Of a stretch of 64,000 bases of DNA, positions 53,354 to 63,599 are shown piece by piece; the first letter of the stretch is position 1, and the number at the start of each line of letters is the position of its first letter. The notes below the pieces were generated by a model. It searched no databases. It saw only the letters and a program-made list of their open reading frames with translations, and was not told the DNA's origin. Position numbers and translations under genes: made by a program. Source of the stretch: CAYTLW01 sp964438735 (GTDB lineage: Bacteria; Myxococcota_A; UBA9042); the NCBI GenBank assembly GCA_964438735.1, contig CAYTLW010000011.1:1-64000 (forward strand), given 5' to 3'.

Positions 53354-55524
53354 TTGGAGCTTCGCCACAAGAGCTCGCCGAGGCCTGACGCCCGCTGCAC
53401 CCGGCGGCCCAGGCTGGCGCGCAGGATTTTGCGATCGCCAAACCAGGACACCTGCCAGCGCGCCCGGGTCAGGGCGGTGTAGATCAGCTCTCGGGTCAAG
53501 ATGGGCGAGTTCGCATCGTCCGGCAGGACCAGGGCCACCCGGTCGAACTCCGAACCCTGGCTCTTGTGAACGGTCATGGCCAGGGCGGTCTCGTGCGCGG
53601 GCAGGCGGGCCAGGGGCACGTAGCGCGGCGCACCCGCCTCGTCGGGGAAGACGGCCACCAGTTCGCCCCCGTTCCGACCGTCGCTGCGCTCGCGCTCGAC
53701 CACCAGGCCGACGCTGCCGTTGCGCAGGTCGAGTTCGTAGCTGTTGATGGTGATGAGCAGCGGCCGGCCCAACCAGTGGGGACCGGCGGACCGCAACCGC
53801 CGTCGGCCTCCGGGCGGGCTTGTCGATCGCTCGCCGGGCCGGCGGCCGCCGACCAGGAACGTCTGCACGACCTGGGCGAGGGCCCGGTTCAGCCCCTCCA
53901 CGCCGCGGGCTCCACGCCGATGTGGGGTCAGCACGCGGTACCGCATCAGCGCGTCCAGCAGCGCGCCATGGTGGGCCGCAGACCGTCGCGTGGGGGCCTC
54001 GTCGGCGGCTTGCCGAAGCAGACTGACGTAGCCGGGCGCCGCTGGCATCGCGCCGCCATCGGCATCTCGTTCGCCATTGTGCACGCGCTCGTCCAGCCAG
54101 GGCGCTGCCAGCGCTGCCAGCGTGGCCTCGGGCAGGTCACGCTCCCGCTCGCCCGGGCGTCCAGCCGGCAAGGGGTGGTGGTGCAGGCGGTCAGGCGCCG
54201 GATCGCGGGCGATGGCCTCACGCCACTTGTCCGGTCCCTCCGACCGTCCCATGAGCAGGTCTACAGCCGCGTCCAGGTCGCGCTCATCGGTGCGCTGCAG
54301 GGCCCCGGCAACGCAGGCGATGGCCGCCGCTCGCTCGAAGCGACGCGAGCGTGTCAGCCGCACGATGCTGGCTCGCAGAACCCCGCCGCCATCGCGCACG
54401 TCGTCCTCGCTCTCCGCCGTCCGCTCCGCACCGGACGTCACGCGCTCTGCGCCGGAGACCACGTCGGCCAGGACCGTGCCCGCTTCGACGCTGCTCAACT
54501 GGTCGCGATCGCCCAGCAACACCAGGCGGGCGCCGGGGCGGATGGCGGCGACCAGGTGACCCATCATGGCCACATCGATCATGGACGCCTCGTCGACCAC
54601 CACCACGTCGGCGGCGATGGGCCGGTCGGCGCCGTGGCGGAAGCGATGGGGCGCCCCGGGCAGCACGCCCAGGAGCTTGTGCAAGGTCCGCCCCTGCAGG
54701 CCGCGCAATCGCTGCAAGACGTCGTCGTCGATGCCGCGCTCGGCGAGGTGGTGCAGGTCGCTGCAGATGGCCTCGCCCATGCGCACGGCGGCTTTGCCCG
54801 TGGGTGCCGCCAACTCCACCACCAGGGGGCGCCCGCTCTCGGCGGCATGCTGCAGCAGCAACGCCAATACCAGCTTGACGCTCCAGGTTTTGCCGGTGCC
54901 CGGGCCGCCGGTGATGACCGCCAGGCCCCGGCTGGCCACCGTCGCTGCGGCCCGTCGGGCTTCGACGTCGTCCTCGGAGGGGAACAGGCGCGCCAGGCGT
55001 TCGGCCAGCCAGTCGGCCGCCACGGCGGGCGCCACCCCTGACCCGGCGAGCCGACGAAGGTCGTTGGCCAGCCGCTCCTGGGCGCGCCACATGCGCTGGC
55101 TGGTCAGCAGCCCGGCGAGGTGACCATCGCGGCCGCGTACCGACTGCCAGACGAAAGGCGTCGGTCGCCCCTGGTCGGATTCGGATACCGCCTCGTGAGC
55201 CCGCACCCGCGCCGCCCAGGCCGCCCGATCGGCCGGCCAGGCCGCCGCCAGGGCCTTGTCCAGGGTCGGCTCGCCCGCCGCCGCGCCGCGCTCTCGTGCC
55301 ACCAGCGTCGGCAGGCGCTCGACCTCGGCCCCCACGTGGCCCGCTCGCGGCGCCCGCAAGGCGAAGGCGAAGGCCAGCGCCACCTCGGGATCGTCGGCCA
55401 GGGCGAAGCGATGGGCCGCGGCGTCGAGGATGGCCACGTCGGCCAGCGACAGCACGCCGGCATCCACGAAGGGCGTCGCCCGCTCGGCCAGGGCGCGGTG
55501 GCGCAGCAGGTGAAGGTCGTTCAT
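53338..55524 (-). CDS. recD: RecBCD subunit RecD (SF1B helicase)
   Basis: A 728-residue helicase. Walker A is LAVITGGPGTGKTWSVKLVL, the Walker B region is ADVVVVDEASMIDVAMMGHL, and motifs VLLGDRDQLSSVEAG, MTVHKSQGSEFDRV and IYTALTRARWQV follow. This is the 5'-to-3' motor of RecBCD. ATG 55524 overlaps the recB stop (ATGA). It is the last gene of recC-recB-recD and convergent with the ZU5-like gene, overlapping by 16 bases. Confidence 0.96.
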   Translation of the reverse strand: MNDLHLLRHRALAERATPFVDAGVLSLADVAILDAAAHRFALADDPEVALAFAFALRAPRAGHVGAEVERLPTLVARERGAAAGEPTLDKALAAAWPADRAAWAARVRAHEAVSESDQGRPTPFVWQSVRGRDGHLAGLLTSQRMWRAQERLANDLRRLAGSGVAPAVAADWLAERLARLFPSEDDVEARRAAATVASRGLAVITGGPGTGKTWSVKLVLALLLQHAAESGRPLVVELAAPTGKAAVRMGEAICSDLHHLAERGIDDDVLQRLRGLQGRTLHKLLGVLPGAPHRFRHGADRPIAADVVVVDEASMIDVAMMGHLVAAIRPGARLVLLGDRDQLSSVEAGTVLADVVSGAERVTSGAERTAESEDDVRDGGGVLRASIVRLTRSRRFERAAAIACVAGALQRTDERDLDAAVDLLMGRSEGPDKWREAIARDPAPDRLHHHPLPAGRPGERERDLPEATLAALAAPWLDERVHNGERDADGGAMPAAPGYVSLLRQAADEAPTRRSAAHHGALLDALMRYRVLTPHRRGARGVEGLNRALAQVVQTFLVGGRRPGERSTSPPGGRRRLRSAGPHWLGRPLLITINSYELDLRNGSVGLVVERERSDGRNGGELVAVFPDEAGAPRYVPLARLPAHETALAMTVHKSQGSEFDRVALVLPDDANSPILTRELIYTALTRARWQVSWFGDRKILRASLGRRVQRASGLGELLWRSSNQAAT

Positions 55525-58500
55525 GCCTGCGCCTCCGCCGATGGTGGGGGATCCAGCGCCCGGTCCAGCGCCTCAACCACCGCGCGCGGCCAGCGATCGG
55601 CGTAGACGCCCTGCACCTGGCCACGGCTATCGCGCCCCTGCGGCCCGACCATGCCGCGCACGAAGAGGTAGAGATGGCCGCCAAAGTGCCGATCGTAGTC
55701 GTAGTTCGCGCCCAGGCGATCGGCCAGCAGGCGGTGCAGCGCCACGGTGTAGATCAATGCCTGCAAGTGATAGCCATGGCCCGCCATGGCCCAGGCCAGC
55801 CACGGTCGGCTGTAGTGCATCGGCCGGCTGTGGCGCTGACCTGGCGGGCTGATGCGGTTGGTCTTGTAATCAGCCAGGTAGAGCCGCCCGCCGGCGCGGA
55901 AGACCAGGTCCACCTGGCCGGTCAGGATGCCGGCGATGCGCGGCAGCAGGGTCCAGTCCGCGCGGACGTCCGGCCCCATGGCGGCGGCGCGCTCGCGGGC
56001 GTCGTCGCTGCGGGCCATCAAAGTCGCCAACCACGGCCGACCATCCCAATCCGTCTCGCCCAGGCGCGGCCGCAGGGCATCGGCCACGGCTTCGCCATCG
56101 AGCGCTGTGCCCGGCTGCCAGCGCTCGCCACCGACCAGCGACAGGTCGAAGTCCAGTTCGTCCATGCGCTGCTCATCGGTCAGGTCCGCCAGGCAGAGAC
56201 CGGCCGGCAACCCCTGTGACGGATCGTTCAGCGGCGCGCTGTCCAGGGGGGTGCGCAGGATCGTCGGCAGGGCGGCCAGCAACAGGTCGCGATCGACCCC
56301 GCGGCGATGACCGAAGCGCTGGCCCAGGTCTGCCGTCAGCGTCGCCGCGTCGCGACCCCGAGGTGCGCCCGGCGCCGACTTCTCGAACAACGCCCCCGCC
56401 TCGTCCGGCTGGAAGCCGAGGTGCTCGAACACCGCGTGCACCCAGGTGCCCACGACCCGCCCGCCCCACATGGCGGCCAGGGGCAACTCTTCTTGGGCCG
56501 AGGGTGCCAGGCCCCCAGGCAGGGCCACGTTGGCGGCTGCGGTACTCTCGTCGGCCCCGGCGTCGGTCCGCGCCCCGCCTCCCGCCGCCGGCGCCAGACC
56601 GACCGCGTCGAGGGACGCCTCTCGTTCAGCCGGCTCGTCACCATGTACCTGGCGACCGCCCACCATCGAGGTGAAGCTCGCCCGCTGCCAGGTGCCACCC
56701 AGGCGCTGCCTCTGCAGGCTGGCCACACGCCAATCGTCAGCCGATTCTCGCTTCGCGTTGGCCCGCCGTGGCCCATCGACCGATGTGTCGGCGGCGGCGA
56801 AGCGCCAGCCGATCTCGCCGTGCACAGCGAGCGCTTCCAGGAGCTCAACCGATTCCTCTTCAGCCGCCTGCCTGGCCGCCAGCCGTTCGTCCAGCTTCTT
56901 GCCGGAGGTGATGTTCAGGCGGTTGGCCAGGTCGTCGATGAAGGCCATCACCTTCTCGTCGTCGCGCCGGCTCTCGGTGCGCAGCAGCAGTCGGTTGAGG
57001 GCGGCGTGGGCGCACTTGTCGCCCGCTGGACCGAACCAGGCCACGCAGTGATGCTCGGCCCGCGTCAGGGCCACGTAGAGTTTGCGCATATCCTCCTGGC
57101 GACGCTCCGACCGGTGCATCGTCAACCGCCTTTGTCGGATGGGCGTGCCGCGGGCGTGCAGGTCGATCACAGCCGCACCGGCGCCGCCGGTCGGGTGCAC
57201 CACCAGGGCCCCGGCTTCGTCCTTCGGCAGGAACGCCCGCCAGGCAAAGGGAAGCATCACGATGGGGTACTGCAGCCCCTTGGCCTTGTAGAGGGTGACC
57301 ACACGGACCGCGTCGGCGTCGCTCTCCAGGCGCAGGTTGCCGACCGGATCCTCGCTGTCACTGTCCAGGCGCTGCTGGCGCAACCAGCTGGCCAGACCCA
57401 CCGGGCCCAGGTGCGCGCGCCGTTCGGCGCTGTGGCAGAGCTCCACCAGGTGGCGCAGGTCAGTGGCCAGGCGCTCGCCGTCGGCCAGGCCCAGCAGGCG
57501 CTCGATGACCGAAAAACCGGCCAGCAACTCCTGGACCACGCCGGCAAATCGATGCTTCTGCCAGCGCTCGGCGGCCCGGTTCAACGTGCCCCGCCAGGCG
57601 ACCCAGTCCAGTCGATCCGGGCCCGCGTCGCCGCCCTCTCCAGCGCCTGTGCTGGCGTCGTCCAGCGCCGACTCCAGCTCGGCCACCGACCAGCCGAAGA
57701 GGGGGCAGATGGCCAGCCGCCGGGCCGCGCCTTCATGGCCGGGGCTGGCGATGGCGTCCAGCAGCAGCAGCAGCCAGGCGGCCGCCGCACTCTGGTAGAC
57801 GGTGGCCTTGCCGGCTGCCACCGCCATGATGCCGTGGCGCCACAGGGCGGTCTTGACCAGGGTCGCTTCCTGGTGGGCGTTGACCAGCACGGCGATGTCG
57901 CGCGGTGCCAGCGGCCGGCGCGTGGCCCTGTTGTGGTCGTCGGCTCCGGGCAGGGTGGCATCGCTGTCCAGCAGGGCGCGGATCTCGGCGGCGCAGTCCT
58001 TGGCCGCTCGGGCGGCGGCGCTCGCGAAGGTGCTCAGGCGGGCCCGACGCGGCGGCTGGACCAGCTCGCCGAGGTGGTCCGGGTCGTCGTCATCGACCAA
58101 CTGCGGGCCGTCATCCAGCCAGCGCAGCTCCAGGGGGCGGCGGGCTCGCAAGGTCCCGTTCGCGCCGCTGCCGTCGATGTGTACGTCGGCCGTCACGGGC
58201 GGCCCATCCCGCAGGGCCCAGCCTGCATGGTCGGGCTTGTGATCCACCGCGACGTAGGCCATGTCCAGGTCGCCGAAGGCGCCGGGGACGACGGTCCACA
58301 GGTGATTCAGGGCGGCGATGTAGCGCTCGTCGGAGCGGTAGTTGCGCGCCATGGTGGTCCGCTGCGTGGCGGCGATGGCCGCCTTGGCCGCCAGGTAGAC
58401 GTGCACGTCGGCGCCACGGAAGGCGTAGATGGCCTGCTTGGGATCGCCGACCAGGAAGAGTCGCTTGCCCGGCCGGCCGTGGAAGACCGCCTCCAGCACC

Positions 58501-59783
58501 GTCCACTGGGCGCTGTCCGTGTCCTGGAATTCGTCGACCATGGCGACGTCGAACTGACCCGCGATCGCAGTCGCCAGCGGTCCGTCCGGACCCTTTTCCT
58601 CGATGCGCTTGGCCAGGCGGGTCAGGATGGCGTCAAAGCTCAACTCCCGCCGCCGCTGCAACTCGGCCTCCACCTGCACCCGCGCCCGGCGCCCGAAATC
58701 GGCCAGCAGGGCGCTGGCCGCCGTGCCCAGGCCGGCCAGCAACGCCTCGAAACGATCCATGAGAGCCAGCTCCAGCGACTCGCCCGCCTGGAGTGCGCTT
58801 TCGACGCCGTTGCGAGTGAGCTTGGCGGCCTGGGCGCTCGTGAGACCGCTCGATCCGCTGGTGATGGGCCAGCCGGCGCCGTCTTCGAGCCAGCCATCGA
58901 CCTTCGACACGGCCTTCTCGAAGGTCTTGGAGGCGTATGACCTGCGATTCAGGCGGCAGTTGGGGCTGTCCAGCTCGGCGCGCAGCATGGCGATCAGCCC
59001 CTGCCCGCCATCTTCGGATCGCCACCAGTCGGTCAGCGCCTGCACAGCCGCCGGCCAGGGATCCCCATCTCCGTCGCCGTGGGGTTCCGGTTCGATCTCG
59101 CCAGCGCCGGCTCGGGTCGCTTCATCGGCCACCTTGCCCAGGGTCTTGCGGGTCCAGCCCAGCTTGCGCAGGCGCTCCATTTCGGCCAATGAGGCGCTGG
59201 CCATGCGCTCGGCCACCGCGTCGGCGGCCAGCCGATCGCGCACCGCCTTCGTGCTCTCGACCAGGCTCAATTCCGTGTCCTGGCCGCTCTCGAAGGCCAG
59301 CGTATCCAGGACCCCCTGCGAGAAGCTGTGGATGGTCGAGATGGTGGCCTGGTCGAAATCCATCAGGGCCTGGCGAACGTTGCGCAGGCGCCGCTCCAGA
59401 TCGGCGGGCTCCAGCCCCTCCCCGGGGCGACCGTGGACCAACAGGTTGAGCACGTCGTCGCCCGGCACCTCTGCCGGCGCCACGCCGCGGTTCACGGCCT
59501 TGATGGTGTCCTCGAGGGCGTGGCGGACGGCCATCAGGCGGGTGCGTACGCGCTCGCGCAGCTCCGCCGCCGCCGCCCGGGTGAAGGTCATCAGCAACAG
59601 GCGACCGATGGCCAGCCCGTTGCCGTCGGCACCGCCGGGCTCCACCACCAGGCGCGCCACCAGGCTGGCCAGCTGCCACGTCTTGCCGGTGCCGGCGCTG
59701 GCTTCCAGCAGCCAGGTGCCCTCCGCGGCCAGCGGGGCCACGGCGCTCCAGGTGCCCACCTTGCCGGATGTGGCGTCGCTCAT
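55521..59783 (-). CDS. recB: RecBCD subunit RecB (helicase-nuclease)
   Basis: A 1420-residue UvrD-like helicase with a C-terminal nuclease. The N-terminus has WLLEASAGTGKTWQLASLVA (Walker A), then LLMTFTRAAAAELRERVRTR, MVDEFQDTDSAQWTVLEA, LVGDPKQAIYAFRGADVHVY, TLYKAKGLQYPIVMLPF and VALTRAEHHC. The nuclease end has GQVDLVFRAGGRLYLADYKT with the Asp, Asp-Tyr-Lys core. It performs 3'-to-5' unwinding and Chi-regulated cutting. It overlaps recC upstream (59780-59783) and recD downstream. Confidence 0.97.
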   Translation of the reverse strand: MSDATSGKVGTWSAVAPLAAEGTWLLEASAGTGKTWQLASLVARLVVEPGGADGNGLAIGRLLLMTFTRAAAAELRERVRTRLMAVRHALEDTIKAVNRGVAPAEVPGDDVLNLLVHGRPGEGLEPADLERRLRNVRQALMDFDQATISTIHSFSQGVLDTLAFESGQDTELSLVESTKAVRDRLAADAVAERMASASLAEMERLRKLGWTRKTLGKVADEATRAGAGEIEPEPHGDGDGDPWPAAVQALTDWWRSEDGGQGLIAMLRAELDSPNCRLNRRSYASKTFEKAVSKVDGWLEDGAGWPITSGSSGLTSAQAAKLTRNGVESALQAGESLELALMDRFEALLAGLGTAASALLADFGRRARVQVEAELQRRRELSFDAILTRLAKRIEEKGPDGPLATAIAGQFDVAMVDEFQDTDSAQWTVLEAVFHGRPGKRLFLVGDPKQAIYAFRGADVHVYLAAKAAIAATQRTTMARNYRSDERYIAALNHLWTVVPGAFGDLDMAYVAVDHKPDHAGWALRDGPPVTADVHIDGSGANGTLRARRPLELRWLDDGPQLVDDDDPDHLGELVQPPRRARLSTFASAAARAAKDCAAEIRALLDSDATLPGADDHNRATRRPLAPRDIAVLVNAHQEATLVKTALWRHGIMAVAAGKATVYQSAAAAWLLLLLDAIASPGHEGAARRLAICPLFGWSVAELESALDDASTGAGEGGDAGPDRLDWVAWRGTLNRAAERWQKHRFAGVVQELLAGFSVIERLLGLADGERLATDLRHLVELCHSAERRAHLGPVGLASWLRQQRLDSDSEDPVGNLRLESDADAVRVVTLYKAKGLQYPIVMLPFAWRAFLPKDEAGALVVHPTGGAGAAVIDLHARGTPIRQRRLTMHRSERRQEDMRKLYVALTRAEHHCVAWFGPAGDKCAHAALNRLLLRTESRRDDEKVMAFIDDLANRLNITSGKKLDERLAARQAAEEESVELLEALAVHGEIGWRFAAADTSVDGPRRANAKRESADDWRVASLQRQRLGGTWQRASFTSMVGGRQVHGDEPAEREASLDAVGLAPAAGGGARTDAGADESTAAANVALPGGLAPSAQEELPLAAMWGGRVVGTWVHAVFEHLGFQPDEAGALFEKSAPGAPRGRDAATLTADLGQRFGHRRGVDRDLLLAALPTILRTPLDSAPLNDPSQGLPAGLCLADLTDEQRMDELDFDLSLVGGERWQPGTALDGEAVADALRPRLGETDWDGRPWLATLMARSDDARERAAAMGPDVRADWTLLPRIAGILTGQVDLVFRAGGRLYLADYKTNRISPPGQRHSRPMHYSRPWLAWAMAGHGYHLQALIYTVALHRLLADRLGANYDYDRHFGGHLYLFVRGMVGPQGRDSRGQVQGVYADRWPRAVVEALDRALDPPPSAEAQA

Positions 59784-62700
59784 GGGCCACCTCCGTCGCG
59801 GGTGAACTCACCGGCGCTGCCTTCGATCGGCGGCGGTCCGTCGGTCACCGCGGCCAGCAGCGGGCCGAAGATGGCCGCCGCTTCGGCCACCCAAGGCGGT
59901 TCAGTCGTGGCGTCGGCTGTCTGGTCCAGGGGCAGCCGCTCGTCCAGGTCGACCTCGCCCCAGGCCGCCTCGCGCCACGGATCGTCTTCGCTCAGCGCCG
60001 ATTCGAAAGCGCGCGCCGCCTTGCGCCGCGTAGCAGGCGCAGCTCCCCACCACGACAGCCCGTCGGCTTCTACAAGGGTCTGCACCAGCGCCAGGGAGGC
60101 GCCCTCGAACAGGGGCACGCGCTGCACATGCGCGCGCCGCCAGGCGCTGACGATGGTGCGCAGATGGGCCGCCGCCTCATGGGCCGAATTCGGCGCCCGC
60201 AGCCAGGTGGTCTTTGTAGGCTTCTTCGTGCGGGCGCGGGTGACCAGCGCCGCCGCCACCGGTGCCTCTCTGGTGGCCTCCAGCGTCGCCACCAGCAGGG
60301 CAATCCACGGCCGAAGCAGGCGATCGGCCCGAAACCCACTGCCGGTCACGTCGATGACCAGCGTGCGCGGATCGCCATCGGCCATCGCTGCCACGCGCCC
60401 GTAATTGCCCGCCACGTCCAGTCGCCAGCCTGCCGGATCTGTGACGGTCGTCCGGGCGCTGAAGGGCGAACTGGCCTGCCCGTCCGTGTCCAGAAGAGCC
60501 AGCGCTGCCGCGGCCACCGCGGATGCCTCGTCGCCGAGGGCGGTGATTCGTTCGCCGCCCGATGGACCGATCTGCAGCTTGCCCTCGGCGCGCCAGCGGG
60601 CCGCGATCTCGTCGACCAGCTCGTCGGCCTGCTCGCCGGCGAAAAGGCCCTGGACCACCGGCTCGCGCACCTTCCAGCCGTCCAGCCCATCGAGTTCGAG
60701 CACCTCCCGATCGGGAACCTCGCTGATCTGCTCGCCGAGTCGGACGTCGTGGCGGCCCCGCAGCAGCAGCCTGGCTGGCTGCAATACCTCGCGACCGAGG
60801 GTGGTGAAGTCCACCAGCCCGGGGGCCGGATTGCGCCCGTCGGGCGGCGCCCCTGGCTCGCCGTACTCGATGATCGCCGGTCGGGTCGCGGTCTCCCCCT
60901 CGGCGACGGAACGCAGTTGCAAGGCGGCGGCCAGCATGCCGCTGCCGAAGGCTCGCGGTCGCTGGCCATCGAAGCAGGCGCCGCTCCAGGGCTGCAACGG
61001 CACTTCGCGGCGCAGGGCGGTCGACGCGTGCGCCGCCCGTTCGTCAGATGCCCGTTCGTCAGATGCCCGTTCGCCAGATGCCCGTTCGTCATCGGCTGCC
61101 ATGACCATGCGACCGTCGATGGCTTCGATCAGTTCGGCCACCGGCACCGCTGGCGGCAGTGGTTCGCCAGTGCGCTCGTCGCTGGCCGTCCAGGTCACCA
61201 CCAGACGGCGGCGGGCGCTGATCACCGCCTCCATCAACAGGTGGCGATCGGCGGCGCGGCGATCGTGCTCGCCGACCCGCTTGTCGTGCGCCATGGGATC
61301 CCAGGCTCGGTTGCGGCTGACGCGGGGGAAGGTGGCGTCGTCCATACCCAGCAGCACCACCACCTCGAAGGGCACGCTGCGCATGGGTTCCAGGGCGCAG
61401 ACCGTCACAGCGCCGGTGATGGTGCGCTCGCCGCTGCGCGGCACCTCGAAGCGGCCCTGCAGCCAGCTCCGCAGCGCATCCAGGCCGATGGGGCCGTCGA
61501 ATCCCGCCGCCGCCAGGCCATCAAAGAAGCCGCTCAACTCGTCGTCCACCCGGGCTTCGAGCCAGGCCGCGGCGTCGCTGGTGGCGCAGAGATCGGCGCG
61601 CAGGGTCTGCAGGCGGGCTCGCCAGCCGGCGCCATCGGTGGCTTCGGCTACGGCTTGCCGATGATGCGAGAGTGCACGCAGCAGCGCGTAGAGCTTGCCG
61701 AAACGTGCCTGGCCGGCGGTGTCGGAGGCGGCATAGGGCGACACCCGCAAATCGTCGTCGCTCGCTTGTGGATCGGCGCTGCCGGTGGCCGTGAGCAGGT
61801 CGCCATCGGTCTCGCCGAAGATGGCGCCCAAGGCGATCCGCTCGAGCGCGAACTCGAACGTATTCTGGTGCAGCCGAGGCTGCCCGGCAGCCGCGCGATC
61901 GGCGGCATCCAGGGCCCAACGGGCGCCGGCCTCCTGCAGCATTCGGCGCAGGTCGCTCACGTCATCGTCATCCAGGCCGAATCGCGCCTGGATCGGCGCC
62001 AGGGCCAGCAGGTCGAGCAGCCCGGGCAGGTCGAGTCGCTCGCTGGCCAGCTCCAGGATGCGCGCCATCACCTCGGCGATGGGGTTGGTGGCGCGCAGGC
62101 CCAGGTCGGCGATGTGGACCGGGATCGCCGGCAACGGGCCGGCCTGTCGGGTGCCGTCTTCGGCCCGCAGCAGACCGGGTGGCCGGGTGGCGAAGACGGC
62201 AGCGATCAGCGGCGCGTAGGTCTGGATGTCCGGCGTCATCACCACCACGTCACGCGCCTCGATGACCGCCTCGCCATTGTCGAACACCCGCAGCAACACG
62301 TCGCGCAGCTCCTCCACCTGGCGCAGCGCGCTCGGGCATGGATGCAGCGAAACCGAGCCATCGTCGTCGGCCAGCACGATCCGGTCGGCGGGCTCCGGCA
62401 GCGGCAGGTCATCCAGCAGACCCCGCTGGAGTACGGCCAGGGTGTGATCACCCTGTGGCGCCTCGAAGACCGACGCGGACTCGGGCTCCCGGTAGGTTGG
62501 CTGCAGGTCTTCGAGCAGCACCTGCAGGTCGCGGGAGGGCCCCGCCAATCCGGCCAGGAGCGGGCAGCCCTGGCCCGGCTCGGCGGGCTGTCGCTTGGAT
62601 TCGCCGATCCACGTGCGCGCCGGCGCCAGGGCGTAGAGGTGGACCTCGGTGGCGGCACCCAGCAGGTTCAGCACCTCCACGTCGGACCGGCCCTGGGTCG

Positions 62701-63415
62701 ACAGCCCGAAGACGTGCAGGTGGGGCGCCAGCGGCTGCAGGCGACCGGCTTTTTCCACCGCGCGCAGGCGAGCCAGTTGGCGGGGCCAGGCCTCCATGTC
62801 GATCTCGCGCCCCAGCTGTGCCAGGAGTTCCACAAGCCAGCGCTCTGAAGCTCGCGTCGTCTCTTTGCCCGCCGTTCCGCCGTCCGGCTCGCCATCGAGC
62901 CAGCGCAGGGCCACATCCGGTCGCTTGCGACCGATGCGATCGAGCACGTCGGCCACGTCGCGGGCGAAGGTCAGCTCACGGGCGCTCACCGCCCCCGCGG
63001 GCCAGCCGTCAGCGCTGCGCAGGTAGGCCACCGCCTGGTCAAACGCGGGATGAGTCCCCACATGAGCACGGGCGCGCAGGGCCAGCAGGCAGCGCCAGGC
63101 CAGGGCGTCGGGCTGCCAGGCGGCGTCAGCGGCAGGCCCTCGCCACCAACCGGTCGCCGGCCGATCGCCGAGCGCGGCCGCCAGGGCGCCGTCGAAGGCT
63201 TGTCGCGGGAAGGGAAAGTCCACCCGGGCCAGCACCCTGCGTCGGCTGGCCAGCTGGTGGCCCAGCCAGGAGGCCATGCCACGGCTGCCCACCACCACCG
63301 GCACTGTGGCGAAGACGCGGTCGAGCGGGGCGGCGGGCAGTCCACCATGCAGCCGCTCGGCCAGCGCGTCGGCGAGGCGCTCCATCCGGTTGCTGCGATG
63401 GATATGCAGCGCCAT
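59780..63415 (-). CDS. recC: RecBCD subunit RecC
   Basis: A 1211-residue Chi-recognition subunit; ATG 63415 has GGGAG about eight bases upstream, and the longer frame to 63514 is not protein-like. Conserved stretches include LHIHRSNRMERLADALAERL, VVVMTPDIQTYAPLIAAVF, VVVLLGMDDATFPR, and the late PWSGACFDGQRPRAFGSGML and VIDVTGSGFRADRLLRPWIA. RecC is an inactive nuclease-helicase relative that scans for Chi. A 15-bp coding repeat (ERASD type) interrupts the middle. It is the first gene of the operon. Confidence 0.95.
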   Translation of the reverse strand: MALHIHRSNRMERLADALAERLHGGLPAAPLDRVFATVPVVVGSRGMASWLGHQLASRRRVLARVDFPFPRQAFDGALAAALGDRPATGWWRGPAADAAWQPDALAWRCLLALRARAHVGTHPAFDQAVAYLRSADGWPAGAVSARELTFARDVADVLDRIGRKRPDVALRWLDGEPDGGTAGKETTRASERWLVELLAQLGREIDMEAWPRQLARLRAVEKAGRLQPLAPHLHVFGLSTQGRSDVEVLNLLGAATEVHLYALAPARTWIGESKRQPAEPGQGCPLLAGLAGPSRDLQVLLEDLQPTYREPESASVFEAPQGDHTLAVLQRGLLDDLPLPEPADRIVLADDDGSVSLHPCPSALRQVEELRDVLLRVFDNGEAVIEARDVVVMTPDIQTYAPLIAAVFATRPPGLLRAEDGTRQAGPLPAIPVHIADLGLRATNPIAEVMARILELASERLDLPGLLDLLALAPIQARFGLDDDDVSDLRRMLQEAGARWALDAADRAAAGQPRLHQNTFEFALERIALGAIFGETDGDLLTATGSADPQASDDDLRVSPYAASDTAGQARFGKLYALLRALSHHRQAVAEATDGAGWRARLQTLRADLCATSDAAAWLEARVDDELSGFFDGLAAAGFDGPIGLDALRSWLQGRFEVPRSGERTITGAVTVCALEPMRSVPFEVVVLLGMDDATFPRVSRNRAWDPMAHDKRVGEHDRRAADRHLLMEAVISARRRLVVTWTASDERTGEPLPPAVPVAELIEAIDGRMVMAADDERASGERASDERASDERAAHASTALRREVPLQPWSGACFDGQRPRAFGSGMLAAALQLRSVAEGETATRPAIIEYGEPGAPPDGRNPAPGLVDFTTLGREVLQPARLLLRGRHDVRLGEQISEVPDREVLELDGLDGWKVREPVVQGLFAGEQADELVDEIAARWRAEGKLQIGPSGGERITALGDEASAVAAAALALLDTDGQASSPFSARTTVTDPAGWRLDVAGNYGRVAAMADGDPRTLVIDVTGSGFRADRLLRPWIALLVATLEATREAPVAAALVTRARTKKPTKTTWLRAPNSAHEAAAHLRTIVSAWRRAHVQRVPLFEGASLALVQTLVEADGLSWWGAAPATRRKAARAFESALSEDDPWREAAWGEVDLDERLPLDQTADATTEPPWVAEAAAIFGPLLAAVTDGPPPIEGSAGEFTRDGGGP
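61036..61095 (-). repeat. 15-bp coding tandem repeat inside recC
   Basis: Four copies of a 15-base unit (CCCGTTCGTCAGATG on the plus strand, with one C change and a variant last copy) encode the residues ERASG, ERASD and ERASD in frame. Copy changes would only lengthen a loop. Confidence 0.9.
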
Positions 63416-63599
63416 GGAGAGCTCCCAAACGGCGAGCGGGGTGAACGAAAGCGGGGCCGAACGGCAAGCTAGCCCACGCCCGCAGGTGGCGCAATGACAC
63501 CGCGCGCCGGCCATGTCACAACACGACCTGCAGGGGTGATTTGCCAGCCGCCCCCGCCGCGTTGCAACATCGGCCCGTTCTCAACAACCGGAACACCCC

